Of a DNA stretch of 8,143 nt, positions 1 to 6,143 are shown piece by piece. Origin of the DNA: a bacterium (GTDB lineage Bacteria; Patescibacteriota; Saccharimonadia; Saccharimonadales; Saccharimonadaceae); contig JAKQOF010000116.1 in assembly GCA_029565375.1 (NCBI GenBank), forward strand, positions 1 through 8,143, in the 5' to 3' direction. Below the pieces are notes generated by a model. It had not been told where the DNA came from and searched no databases. It saw only the letters and a program-made list of their open reading frames with translations. Position 1 is the first letter of the stretch. Each line of letters begins with the position of its first letter. The position numbers were made by a program, and so were the translations under genes.

Positions 1-1143
1 ACTATTAAAAAAGGCGATACCATAGAGTTGATTGCCACGAACGCCAACGGACTTGCTCTTGAAGTAGGGTCGCTTAATCCTGTTATGCAGGCTGGTCCAG
101 AGTTAACAACAGGTGAGATTGGGTACGTCGTAACCAATTTACGAACAACACGTGATGCGCGCGTTGGTGATACGGTCACAACCAAACGATCTCATACTGA
201 CTCACAGTTGCCAGGATACAAGTTAGTAAAACCATTTGTCTACGCTGGGTTCTTCCCAGTGAGTAATGATGACTATCAGGACCTCAAAGATGCGATAGAA
301 AAGCTGAGTCTGAGTGACTCTGCGCTGCAGTTTGAGCCTGAGAACTCTCCTGTTCTTGGCTTCGGTGTCCGTATTGGCTTCCTGGGACTTTTGCACATGG
401 ATATTATTCGCGAACGGTTGGAGCGTGAGTATAATCTTGACTTAGTAGTCACAAATCCTTCAACTGATTATCAAGTCAGTTTGTCATCAGGCGACGAGCT
501 TGATATCAAGAGCGCTAGTGAGCTTCCTGATGTCAGTCGTGTTCGTGAGATTCGTGAGCCATGGATTAAGGGCGAGATTGTCGTCCCGCAAACATATATT
601 GGTGCTGTCCTGCAACTGATTATTAACAAGCGCGGAAAACAGAGTAATTTAAGTTATATCGATGAACAAGCCTTAATTAGTTTTGAAGCACCACTTGCAA
701 ACCTTTTGACAGATTTTTATGATCAGCTGAAGTCAGTCACGAGTGGCTACGGCTCGTTTAACTACGAATTGGATGATTATCGTGCTGAAGATCTGGTACG
801 TATTGATTTTTACGTTGCCGGTGAAATGATAGATGCACTGAGTATTATGGCACACCGATCTGAGTCGCAATATGTTGGCCGCATGGTGGTTGACAAGCTG
901 AAAGACGTGATACCAAGGCAGAACTTTCAGGTGGCACTTCAGGCAGCGATCGGCGGTAAGTTTATTGCACGTGCAGATTTGTCGGCATACCGTAAAGACG
1001 TGACGACGGGTTTGTATGGCGGTGACGTGTCGCGTAAAAAGAAAGTTCTTGCCAAGCAGGCAAAAGGTAAAAAGCGCATGAAGCGTTTTGGCAAAGTTGA
1101 TATTCCATCGGAAGCCTTCACTGTTATGTTGAAGCGTGACTAG
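1..1143 (+). CDS. lepA: Elongation factor 4 (LepA), 3' part, 5' end outside the window
   Basis: This is the C-terminal 380 residues of LepA/EF-4, a ribosome-associated translational GTPase of about 600 residues. The frame is open from base 1, so the GTPase domain lies upstream of the window. Visible motifs run in family order: GYVVTNLRTTRDARVGDT (domain II/III junction), GFLGLLHMDIIRERLERE (domain III), EPWIKGEIVVPQTYIGAV, then IPRQNFQVALQAAIGGKFIA and the signature tail YGGDVSRKKKVLAKQ followed by GKKRMKRFGKVDIPSEAF. The YGGD and GKKRMK tail belongs to LepA and not to EF-G, TypA or RF3. The family role, known from other bacteria, is assisting translation initiation, elongation or ribosome assembly at the membrane or cytosol. 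It ends in TAG at 1141-1143 and converges on tatC, whose stop codon overlaps it. The internal TTG at 28 is not a plausible start because homology continues to base 1. Confidence 0.97.
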   Translation, partial: TIKKGDTIELIATNANGLALEVGSLNPVMQAGPELTTGEIGYVVTNLRTTRDARVGDTVTTKRSHTDSQLPGYKLVKPFVYAGFFPVSNDDYQDLKDAIEKLSLSDSALQFEPENSPVLGFGVRIGFLGLLHMDIIRERLEREYNLDLVVTNPSTDYQVSLSSGDELDIKSASELPDVSRVREIREPWIKGEIVVPQTYIGAVLQLIINKRGKQSNLSYIDEQALISFEAPLANLLTDFYDQLKSVTSGYGSFNYELDDYRAEDLVRIDFYVAGEMIDALSIMAHRSESQYVGRMVVDKLKDVIPRQNFQVALQAAIGGKFIARADLSAYRKDVTTGLYGGDVSRKKKVLAKQAKGKKRMKRFGKVDIPSEAFTVMLKRD

Positions 1144-2186
1144 GCGGTACGCGTTTGCTGCGGTTGGATGTCGGATATGATTCGCGCGCGTGGGTTTGGT
1201 GCAATTTGGTCGTGTACGCGGTGAACCCAAGCGGCTGGCTCAACTATTTGAGGCCGCGCGTGACGATTGATGTCCATAACAGGACGGTCAATTGTTGGCA
1301 CAACAGGTGCGGTTGTGTATTTTTTTGCTAGCTGTGGCTGCGTTTGCGTATACGCTATGTCTCCCACTAAATCTTCAAATGATAGTTCGCTGAGTGCGAG
1401 GGTTGACGATGGAATTCGCGATATGTGCTGTGTGGCGCGAAACGTTCGCAGTTCACGTTGTTTGATCTGGGCATGGCGAATAACAATCAACACAATCGTC
1501 AGGTTGTAGAGAACGATAATAGGGAGCGCAATCAGTAAGCTTGTTGTGATATCGAGTGCAAAGGGAACAAGAAAGCTAATCACAAGGCTGCCAAGCACGA
1601 CCCACTTTTCCATACCAAGTAGCTTTTTCGGCGTGAGAGGCTTAATCGTGTCAATAAACGCAATAATAAGAGGAAGTTGAAATACAAGGATGAATGTAAT
1701 GATAACATTGGTGACGAATCCTAAGTATGCGTCTGCTGATATCAGCGCACTCAATCCATCGACCTGAAAGCCCGCGAAAAAGTGAAGTGCACCAGGAATG
1801 ATAAACAAGAATGCAAAAGCCGCACCAGCAAGAGCGAGTAGTGCTGATAGGATTGTGGTGGTATAGACCCGTCGTAGTGGCAATGCTTTTTCAAATGCCG
1901 GGCGCACAAACATAATGATGTTATAGATAATCACGGGTATTGTGACGGCGAGTGCGCCCATAAAGCAGATCTTCATCACAAAGGCAAAGCTGCCTGCGGG
2001 ACTTGTGTAATACAGCGGTGCGCCAAGAGGTGACCGTAGGAGGGCTAAAATTGGCTCGTAGAAAAGGTACACAGCAACACCAGCAACGATAAGTGCAATC
2101 GCTGATACAAAAAAGCGTTTTCGTAGTTCCTTGACGTGATCGACAACTGTCGTCGCTGGCTGCGCTACTGACTGTACCTTACCCAA
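1140..2186 (-). CDS. tatC: Sec-independent translocase subunit TatC with long C-terminal tail
   Basis: TatC is the multispanning receptor of the twin-arginine pathway, which exports folded proteins; it binds the RR signal peptide and works with TatA. The family N-terminus is present (HVKELRKRF, residues 17-25, with the conserved Glu20), followed by six hydrophobic segments at roughly 26-45, 66-90, 107-133, 153-180, 194-210 and 215-236. The cytoplasmic-loop motif FVRPAF is at 93-98. Compared with E. coli TatC, the Glu103 position is Leu102 and the Glu170 position is Gln170. The protein has 348 residues, against about 240-260 usually; residues 240-348 form a hydrophilic tail rich in Pro, Arg and Gln that I do not recognise. 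The start is TTG, 17 bases after tatA, with an AGAGGG ribosome-binding site about 8 bases upstream. No ATG is available between the in-frame stop and this TTG. It is cotranscribed with tatA. Confidence 0.93.
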   Translation of the reverse strand: MGKVQSVAQPATTVVDHVKELRKRFFVSAIALIVAGVAVYLFYEPILALLRSPLGAPLYYTSPAGSFAFVMKICFMGALAVTIPVIIYNIIMFVRPAFEKALPLRRVYTTTILSALLALAGAAFAFLFIIPGALHFFAGFQVDGLSALISADAYLGFVTNVIITFILVFQLPLIIAFIDTIKPLTPKKLLGMEKWVVLGSLVISFLVPFALDITTSLLIALPIIVLYNLTIVLIVIRHAQIKQRELRTFRATQHISRIPSSTLALSELSFEDLVGDIAYTQTQPQLAKKYTTAPVVPTIDRPVMDINRHARPQIVEPAAWVHRVHDQIAPNPRARIISDIQPQQTRTA

Positions 2187-2203
2187 CGTTATGACCCTCT
2201 AAA

Positions 2204-2401
2204 TTAAGATTTTTTCGTTGTTTTTTTGGTTGTTTTTTTTGTTGTTGCTACTTCTGGTTCGTCGCCTTTAAAGCCGTTTTTGAGTTCTTTTGCTGATTGG
2301 CCAATACCACGTGCAAGTTCAGGTAGTTTTTTTGCGCCTACAAATAGCAAAATAATCACCAATACAATTAGTAAAATGATCTCGATTTTCCCTAGTCCCA
2401 T
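2204..2401 (-). CDS. tatA: Twin-arginine translocase pore subunit TatA
   Basis: TatA oligomerises in the membrane to let folded Tat substrates through. The 65-residue protein has a very short N-terminus, one hydrophobic helix (residues 7-21, all Ile/Leu/Val/Phe), the hinge GAKKLPELARGIGQ and an amphipathic helix to about residue 45 (SAKELKNGFKG). It ends in a short acidic patch (DEPE) and a lysine/threonine tail made of three TTKK units. This layout matches TatA; no separate TatB is seen, as in minimal TatA-TatC systems. The ATG start is preceded by AAAGAGGG with about 5 bases of spacing. The gene is first in the tatA-tatC operon. Confidence 0.94.
   Translation of the reverse strand: MGLGKIEIILLIVLVIILLFVGAKKLPELARGIGQSAKELKNGFKGDEPEVATTKKTTKKTTKKS
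2210..2245 (-). repeat. Three tandem 12-base units encoding TTKK at the TatA C-terminus
   Basis: Read on the minus strand, the unit ACAACNAAAAAA occurs three times and differs only at the third base of the second Thr codon (A, C, G). This gives A runs of 8, 7 and 6 bases. The copies encode TTKK TTKK TTKK at residues 53-64 of TatA, just before the terminal Ser and stop. The A runs are possible slippage sites. Confidence 0.9.
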
Positions 2402-2434
2402 AGATTCCCTCTTTCTCGCTAAATACTATCTATA

Positions 2435-2463
2435 AATATAAGCAAAATGCCGCACATTTACAA
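2435..2463 (-). promoter_or_regulatory. sigma70-type promoter for tatA-tatC
   Basis: On the minus strand, TTGTAA (2458-2463) and TATATT (2435-2440) are separated by exactly 17 bases. The predicted transcription start is near 2428, leaving a leader of about 27 bases that contains the tatA Shine-Dalgarno. It lies back to back with the promoter of the guanylate-kinase-like gene. Confidence 0.7.
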
Positions 2464-2471
2464 GGGGAATC

Positions 2472-2499
2472 TTGAAGTGTCAGCGTGTTCTGCTACAAT
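2472..2499 (+). promoter_or_regulatory. Extended -10 promoter for the guanylate-kinase-like gene, leaderless start
   Basis: TTGAAG (2472-2477), a 16-base spacer, and TACAAT (2494-2499) preceded by TGC form an extended -10 promoter. The predicted +1 is about 2506, and the in-frame ATG of the gene is at 2507. No Shine-Dalgarno precedes that ATG. A leaderless transcript is inferred. Confidence 0.65.
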
Positions 2500-2506
2500 G
2501 TCTCAA

Positions 2507-3244
2507 ATGGATGACACAACACGTAACCTAGTAGACACATACCAGACTCCCAAGGATGTCATTGATCGCTTAAAAGATATCCGAACTGTTATTTTTACAG
2601 GGATCACCGGCGCTGGTAAAGACACGATTATCAACGCAATGATGAACGACAATCGCTTTACAAAAGTCGTGACCAGCACGACACGTTTGCCTCGTGAGAA
2701 CAACGGTATCATGGAGCGTGAAGGAGTCGAATATTACTTTTTGAGTATTGAGCAAGCTCGACAAAAGATACAGGATGGTGAGTACATCGAAGTCAATGAT
2801 GTCCATGGACGCGTCAACGGCTCACTGATTAAGGAGTACGAGCGCATTGCCGAGTCAGGTACTGTGGCGTTGACTGCCATTGATTATCAAGGAGCGAATA
2901 ATTTTCTTGAGTTTGGCATGGAACACCTAACGGTGCTATTTATTGTTCCGCCTAACTTTACGACCTGGCTGCAGCGACTTGGCGGACGACATGGTGGTCT
3001 TGAATCTGACAAAGCTGAGATACTCAATCGTATGGGTTCAGCTGAAAAAGAGATTGAACATGCATTGCAGGATTCTCGGTTTGTGCCTGTCATGAATGTT
3101 GATTTTAACGCGAGTGCAAAAAAGATTGCCAGCATTGTCCTTGACGGCGAACTGCCAACCAAGCAGGAAATAGAAGATAGCCACGCTGTTCTGAGGCAAT
3201 TGTTGGCAGATCTGCGTCAGTATCAGGCATCGCCAAACGAATAG
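2507..3244 (+). CDS. Guanylate kinase-like P-loop nucleoside monophosphate kinase
   Basis: Guanylate kinase transfers phosphate from ATP to GMP on the way to GTP. From the ATG at 2507 the protein has 245 residues; typical Gmk has about 200. It shows a P-loop GITGAGKDT (32-40), the GMP-binding STTRLPR (57-63), EYYFLS (75-80), GEYIE (91-95), AIDYQGA (124-130) and a lid-like arginine region RLGGRHGG. The Arg and Glu residues that bind GMP match. The second Tyr of the usual GNYYGTS loop is replaced by Asn104 (GRVNGS), so substrate preference may differ. About 25 extra residues precede the P-loop. An in-frame ATG at 2447 would add 20 residues, but it lies upstream of the promoter, so 2507 is preferred. 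The gene could be the cell's only gmk or a divergent paralogue. It ends 8 bases before the hrcA CIRCE site. Confidence 0.85.
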   Translation: MDDTTRNLVDTYQTPKDVIDRLKDIRTVIFTGITGAGKDTIINAMMNDNRFTKVVTSTTRLPRENNGIMEREGVEYYFLSIEQARQKIQDGEYIEVNDVHGRVNGSLIKEYERIAESGTVALTAIDYQGANNFLEFGMEHLTVLFIVPPNFTTWLQRLGGRHGGLESDKAEILNRMGSAEKEIEHALQDSRFVPVMNVDFNASAKKIASIVLDGELPTKQEIEDSHAVLRQLLADLRQYQASPNE

Positions 3245-3252
3245 TTGCTTAA

Positions 3253-3279
3253 CTGGCACTCATTGACATTGAGTGCTAA
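3253..3279 (+). promoter_or_regulatory. CIRCE operator (HrcA binding site) at hrcA-grpE
   Basis: The inverted repeat is CTGGCACTC, a 9-base loop (ATTGACATT), then GAGTGCTAA. The family consensus is TTAGCACTC-N9-GAGTGCTAA. The right arm is perfect and the left arm has two mismatches. The -35 hexamer TTGACA falls in the loop, so bound HrcA would block RNA polymerase. This implies autorepression of hrcA-grpE, released on heat or protein-folding stress. Confidence 0.9.
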
Positions 3280-3292
3280 ACGACGCTACAAT
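3263..3292 (+). promoter_or_regulatory. Promoter of hrcA-grpE, overlapping CIRCE, leaderless start
   Basis: A consensus -35 TTGACA (3263-3268), an 18-base spacer and TACAAT (3287-3292) are visible. Seven bases beyond the -10 is 3299, which is the A of the hrcA ATG. No Shine-Dalgarno fits, so the mRNA is predicted to be leaderless. Confidence 0.8.
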
Positions 3293-3298
3293 AATGGC

Positions 3299-4012
3299 AT
3301 GACAGAACGCCAGATGCAGATACTTGCAGCTATTATTGAACAACACGCCGAGATTGCCGCGCCTGTCGGCAGCGTTATGCTGGCGCAGCTTTTTAATGTA
3401 TCAAGTGCAACGATTCGCAGTGAGATGGCACGCCTTGAAGAGATGGGTCTTATCGCTCAGCCGCACACCAGTGCCGGGCGCGTACCAACTGATGCTGGCT
3501 ACCGTTTTTATGTGAACACGCTCAACGAAGCACACGCCAACGAACCTCAATCGTTACTTGTCGATCGTGGAGCACGAGCAATTGAAGCGCGCGTTGGTAA
3601 CCAGACAGACCGTGCTGACCGCGCGATCCGTAGTGCCGTTGACAGCCTTGTTGATTTGACGCACAACTTGGGTTTGGCAACAATCGGCGACGAGCTATAC
3701 CTGAGCGGTATTGGTAATCTTTTTTCTCAACCAGAGTTTGCATCGTCAAACCACACACAAGCCGTCGCACGACTCCTTGATAACCTTGAGCCATGGTTAC
3801 GCGAAGCAGCACCCAACGAGCCTCTCAACGTCTACATCGGCTCGGAGAACCCTATTGGTAAGACAAGTGGAGCTAGTCTGATTATTAGTCGCTTTCGTTC
3901 ACCCTACAGTGACCGAAGTTACATCGGAGTTCTCGGCTCAACTCGTCAAAGTTATGCCAAGGTCATGCGACTTGTTCGACATGCCGGCGCTATGTTAGAG
4001 GAGGTTTTGTAA
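3299..4012 (+). CDS. hrcA: Heat-inducible transcription repressor HrcA, compact form
   Basis: HrcA represses chaperone genes by binding CIRCE; in other bacteria its folding depends on GroEL. The N-terminal winged helix is clear: SSATIRSEMARLEEMGLI (35-52) followed by the signature PHTSAGRVPTDAGYRFYV (55-72). The C-terminal GAF-like part retains SGIGNLFSQPEF (136-147), YIGSEN (179-184) and YIGVLGSTRQSYAKV (208-222). The protein has 237 residues against about 340 in typical HrcA. The missing stretch lies between about residues 125 and 135, where the inserted dimerisation domain and part of the GAF-like fold normally sit. The reading frame is intact, so this is a compact version and not a frameshift. 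A TTG at 3245 in the same frame is rejected as the start because it would put the operator and promoter inside the gene. Three CIRCE sites in this window are its likely targets. Confidence 0.95.
   Translation: MTERQMQILAAIIEQHAEIAAPVGSVMLAQLFNVSSATIRSEMARLEEMGLIAQPHTSAGRVPTDAGYRFYVNTLNEAHANEPQSLLVDRGARAIEARVGNQTDRADRAIRSAVDSLVDLTHNLGLATIGDELYLSGIGNLFSQPEFASSNHTQAVARLLDNLEPWLREAAPNEPLNVYIGSENPIGKTSGASLIISRFRSPYSDRSYIGVLGSTRQSYAKVMRLVRHAGAMLEEVL
3999..4004 (+). promoter_or_regulatory. Strong Shine-Dalgarno for grpE inside the end of hrcA
   Basis: AGGAGG lies in the last codons of hrcA, nine bases before the grpE ATG. hrcA stops at 4012 and grpE starts at 4014, so translation of the two is probably coupled. 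It contrasts with the hrcA start itself, which has no such site. Confidence 0.85.
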
Positions 4013-4013
4013 T

Positions 4014-4478
4014 ATGCCAAAAAGTAAGATCCAGGAACAACTCGAACAGCAGGTCGCAGAATTGACTGCTGACGTACAGCGGACGCGTGCAGACTTTGAG
4101 AACTATCGCAAACGCAGCGAACTTGAAAAGACATCAGCTCGTGAGTCCGGTCAAGTCAGTGCCATTTTAAAACTTATCCCTGTCATTGATAACATTGAGC
4201 GTGCGATTGCCTATACTCCTGCAGAACTACAAGATAATCCATGGGTACAGAGTGTTAGTAACTTGACCAAGAGTCTCGAAAAGTCACTTGAGAGCCTGAA
4301 TTTGAAGCGTATTGATGCGACACCGGGTACACTATTTAACCCTGATCTCCACGAGGCGATTCAGTTTGACGAAGAGGCAACCGGTGAACATGAAGTGATC
4401 GCAGAGGAAATGCAAGCAGGCTACACGCTCAACGGCCATCCTATCCGTCATGCGATGGTAAAAGTCACTCGTTCGTAA
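4014..4478 (+). CDS. grpE: Nucleotide exchange factor GrpE
   Basis: GrpE releases ADP from DnaK and so resets the chaperone cycle in the cytosol. The 154-residue protein begins with a long charged helix likely to form the dimeric coiled coil (about 4-45), containing ADFENYRKRSE (26-36). It continues with LIPVIDNIERA (54-64) and ends in the beta domain, with GTLFNPDLHEAI (105-116) and the closing GYTLNGHPIRHAMVKV (136-151). These are the family's conserved positions. It is shorter than E. coli GrpE (197 residues) mainly because the variable N-terminal extension is absent. It is the second gene of the hrcA operon and is therefore expected to be under CIRCE control; its partner dnaK lies about 2.5 kb downstream in a separate transcription unit. 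Confidence 0.96.
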   Translation: MPKSKIQEQLEQQVAELTADVQRTRADFENYRKRSELEKTSARESGQVSAILKLIPVIDNIERAIAYTPAELQDNPWVQSVSNLTKSLEKSLESLNLKRIDATPGTLFNPDLHEAIQFDEEATGEHEVIAEEMQAGYTLNGHPIRHAMVKVTRS

Positions 4479-4486
4479 TCAGCGCC

Positions 4487-4516
4487 TTGACCGATACTAC
4501 TCGACAGGTGTTTAAT
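4487..4516 (+). promoter_or_regulatory. Promoter of the FAD-linked oxidase gene, near-leaderless
   Basis: TTGACC (4487-4492), an 18-base spacer and TTTAAT (4511-4516) lie in the 48-base gap after grpE. The ATG is at 4527, ten bases past the -10 end, so the leader is 0-4 bases. No Shine-Dalgarno lies at usable spacing. No CIRCE-like repeat is present, so this gene is probably outside the HrcA regulon. Confidence 0.65.
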
Positions 4517-4526
4517 AGGCACTAGT

Positions 4527-6134
4527 ATGAGTGGGCTCACACAAACATTAAAAAATGACTTCAACGGTGACATTGACCTTACGGAAGAATCGATCATTCA
4601 GACGTCTCGTGACGCGAGTGTATTTGAAGTGCGCCCCGCGGGAGTCTTGGCGCCACGCACTGTTGTTGATATCGAGTCTGCCGTAAAGTGGGCGACGCGA
4701 GAGACAGCTGCAGGCAATCACGTCAGTCTCGCTCCGCGTGTCGGCGGCACGTGTATGTCGGGTGGTCCTCTGACTGAAGGATACGTGCTGGACTTAAAAC
4801 GGTATTTTAATCACGTGGGGACAGTCGACCAGCGAGGTCGAACAATTCGCGCACAGTCCGGCGCAATGCATATCGAGGTTGAGTCACGTGCAACTGAGCA
4901 AGGCTTACTCTTTGCACCGTACACATCATCGAGAGATATTTGTGGTATTGGTGGCATGATTGGTAACAATGCTAGCGGCGAAAAATCAATTAAGTATGGC
5001 CCAACCAGCAGCAATGTCGGTGAGCTAAAAGTTGTGTTATCTGACGGTAACGAATATACGTTTGGTCCGCTCACACGTCATCAGGTTGAAGACAAAAAGC
5101 AGTTACCAACATTTGAAGGGGAGATCTATCGCCAGCTGACGACAATCCTGGAAGCAAACAAACGCGTCATCGCCGATCACCATCCGCGCACAATCAAAAA
5201 TGCAGCAGGCTATCAGCTGTGGGACTTATGGGACGTTCATGAACAAACCTTTAACCTTGCACGCTTATTTGTCGGATCACAAGGTACACTCGGAATCGTG
5301 ACTGAGGCAGAGCTAAAGCTTGTAAAACGACTGACATATTCACGCATGATTGTGACGCCGATTGCCGACCTTGATAATTTGTCAGACGTCGTCAAGACCT
5401 CGCTGCACTATAATCCGGCGAGTTGCGAGACATTTGATCATTACACCTACGAACTTGCTGAAAAGTTGCTGCCTGAGGATGCCGAGCGTGCACAGGTCGC
5501 TCGAGGCAAACACATGGTCATCTTGTCGGTTTTTGAAAGTGACGATCAGGTTGAGGCGGACATTACGGCGGGAAAGGCTAAAGAGATGCTTGAGAGTATG
5601 GGGCACGAGACGTTTTGGATCGATGACCCAGCAACAATCAATAGCTTTCTCACCATTCGCCGCAAAAGCTTTAAAATGCTGCTTGAACACCCAGTGCCGC
5701 ATACCCGTGCAGAAGCATTTTTGGAAGACACAATTGTTCTCATCGATCGTTACGGTGAGTTTTTAAGACAACTTGAGGCAATTCTTGACGAATACAGTTT
5801 GGTATACACCTACGCAGGGCACATTGGCGCTGGCAGTATCCGTCTTGTGCCGCTCATTGATGTTGAGGCTGAAGGCGCACCGCAGATGATTATGGAGCTT
5901 GAGACAAAAGTGAATGACTTGGTGATTCAGTTTGGCGGGTCGATTAGTGTCGATCACAATGACGGCATTATCCGTACACCGTATCTGGAAAAGCAATTTG
6001 GTGCAGAGATGGTCAATATCTTTGGGCAAGTAAAGAATCTATTTGATCCACTCAATATTTTTAATCCAGGCAAAAAGGTCGACGGAACGTACCAATACGC
6101 AATTGATCACATTATTCGAAAAGACGTCGCGTAG
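4527..6134 (+). CDS. FAD-linked oxidase of the GlcD / D-lactate dehydrogenase type
   Basis: This is a 535-residue flavoprotein of the family that oxidises D-2-hydroxyacids such as D-lactate or glycolate. The N-terminal FAD-binding (PCMH) domain shows PRVGGTCMSGGPLTEGYVLDL-like flavin contacts (70-90), ICGIGGMIGNNASGEKSIKYG (138-158) and FVGSQGTLGIVTEAELKL (248-265). The C-terminal FAD-oxidase domain has AFLEDTIV (397-404) and ends in the usual FDPLNIFNPGK (506-516). The metal-site motif, normally GHxGxGxxH, reads GHIGAGSIR (431-439): the second His is Arg. The later SxEHG motif reads SVDHNDG (474-480). The substrate is therefore uncertain. No iron-sulfur domain follows, unlike longer relatives such as YdiJ, and no signal peptide is seen. 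It ends in tandem stops, TAG then TAA. It interrupts the grpE-dnaK neighbourhood and has its own promoter. Confidence 0.9.
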   Translation: MSGLTQTLKNDFNGDIDLTEESIIQTSRDASVFEVRPAGVLAPRTVVDIESAVKWATRETAAGNHVSLAPRVGGTCMSGGPLTEGYVLDLKRYFNHVGTVDQRGRTIRAQSGAMHIEVESRATEQGLLFAPYTSSRDICGIGGMIGNNASGEKSIKYGPTSSNVGELKVVLSDGNEYTFGPLTRHQVEDKKQLPTFEGEIYRQLTTILEANKRVIADHHPRTIKNAAGYQLWDLWDVHEQTFNLARLFVGSQGTLGIVTEAELKLVKRLTYSRMIVTPIADLDNLSDVVKTSLHYNPASCETFDHYTYELAEKLLPEDAERAQVARGKHMVILSVFESDDQVEADITAGKAKEMLESMGHETFWIDDPATINSFLTIRRKSFKMLLEHPVPHTRAEAFLEDTIVLIDRYGEFLRQLEAILDEYSLVYTYAGHIGAGSIRLVPLIDVEAEGAPQMIMELETKVNDLVIQFGGSISVDHNDGIIRTPYLEKQFGAEMVNIFGQVKNLFDPLNIFNPGKKVDGTYQYAIDHIIRKDVA

Positions 6135-6143
6135 TAAACGTCA

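Noticed and set aside
733..1230. Minus-strand open frame of 165 codons opposite lepA
   Set aside because: It overlaps well-conserved LepA sequence, its protein is Cys/His/Arg-rich without any motif, and it has no promoter or ribosome site.
2210..2245. T-rich plus-strand tract as an intrinsic terminator or poly-T signal
   Set aside because: There is no GC-rich stem before it, and it is fully explained as the coding sequence of the TatA TTKK tail.
2447..2506. Upstream ATG at 2447 (and another at 2498) for the guanylate-kinase-like gene
   Set aside because: The extended -10 promoter lies between 2447 and the ATG at 2507; the extra 20 residues look non-conserved and no Shine-Dalgarno precedes 2447.
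3245..3298. Longer hrcA reading frame beginning at TTG 3245
   Set aside because: It would place the CIRCE operator and the promoter inside the coding sequence, and HrcA homology begins at the ATG at 3299.
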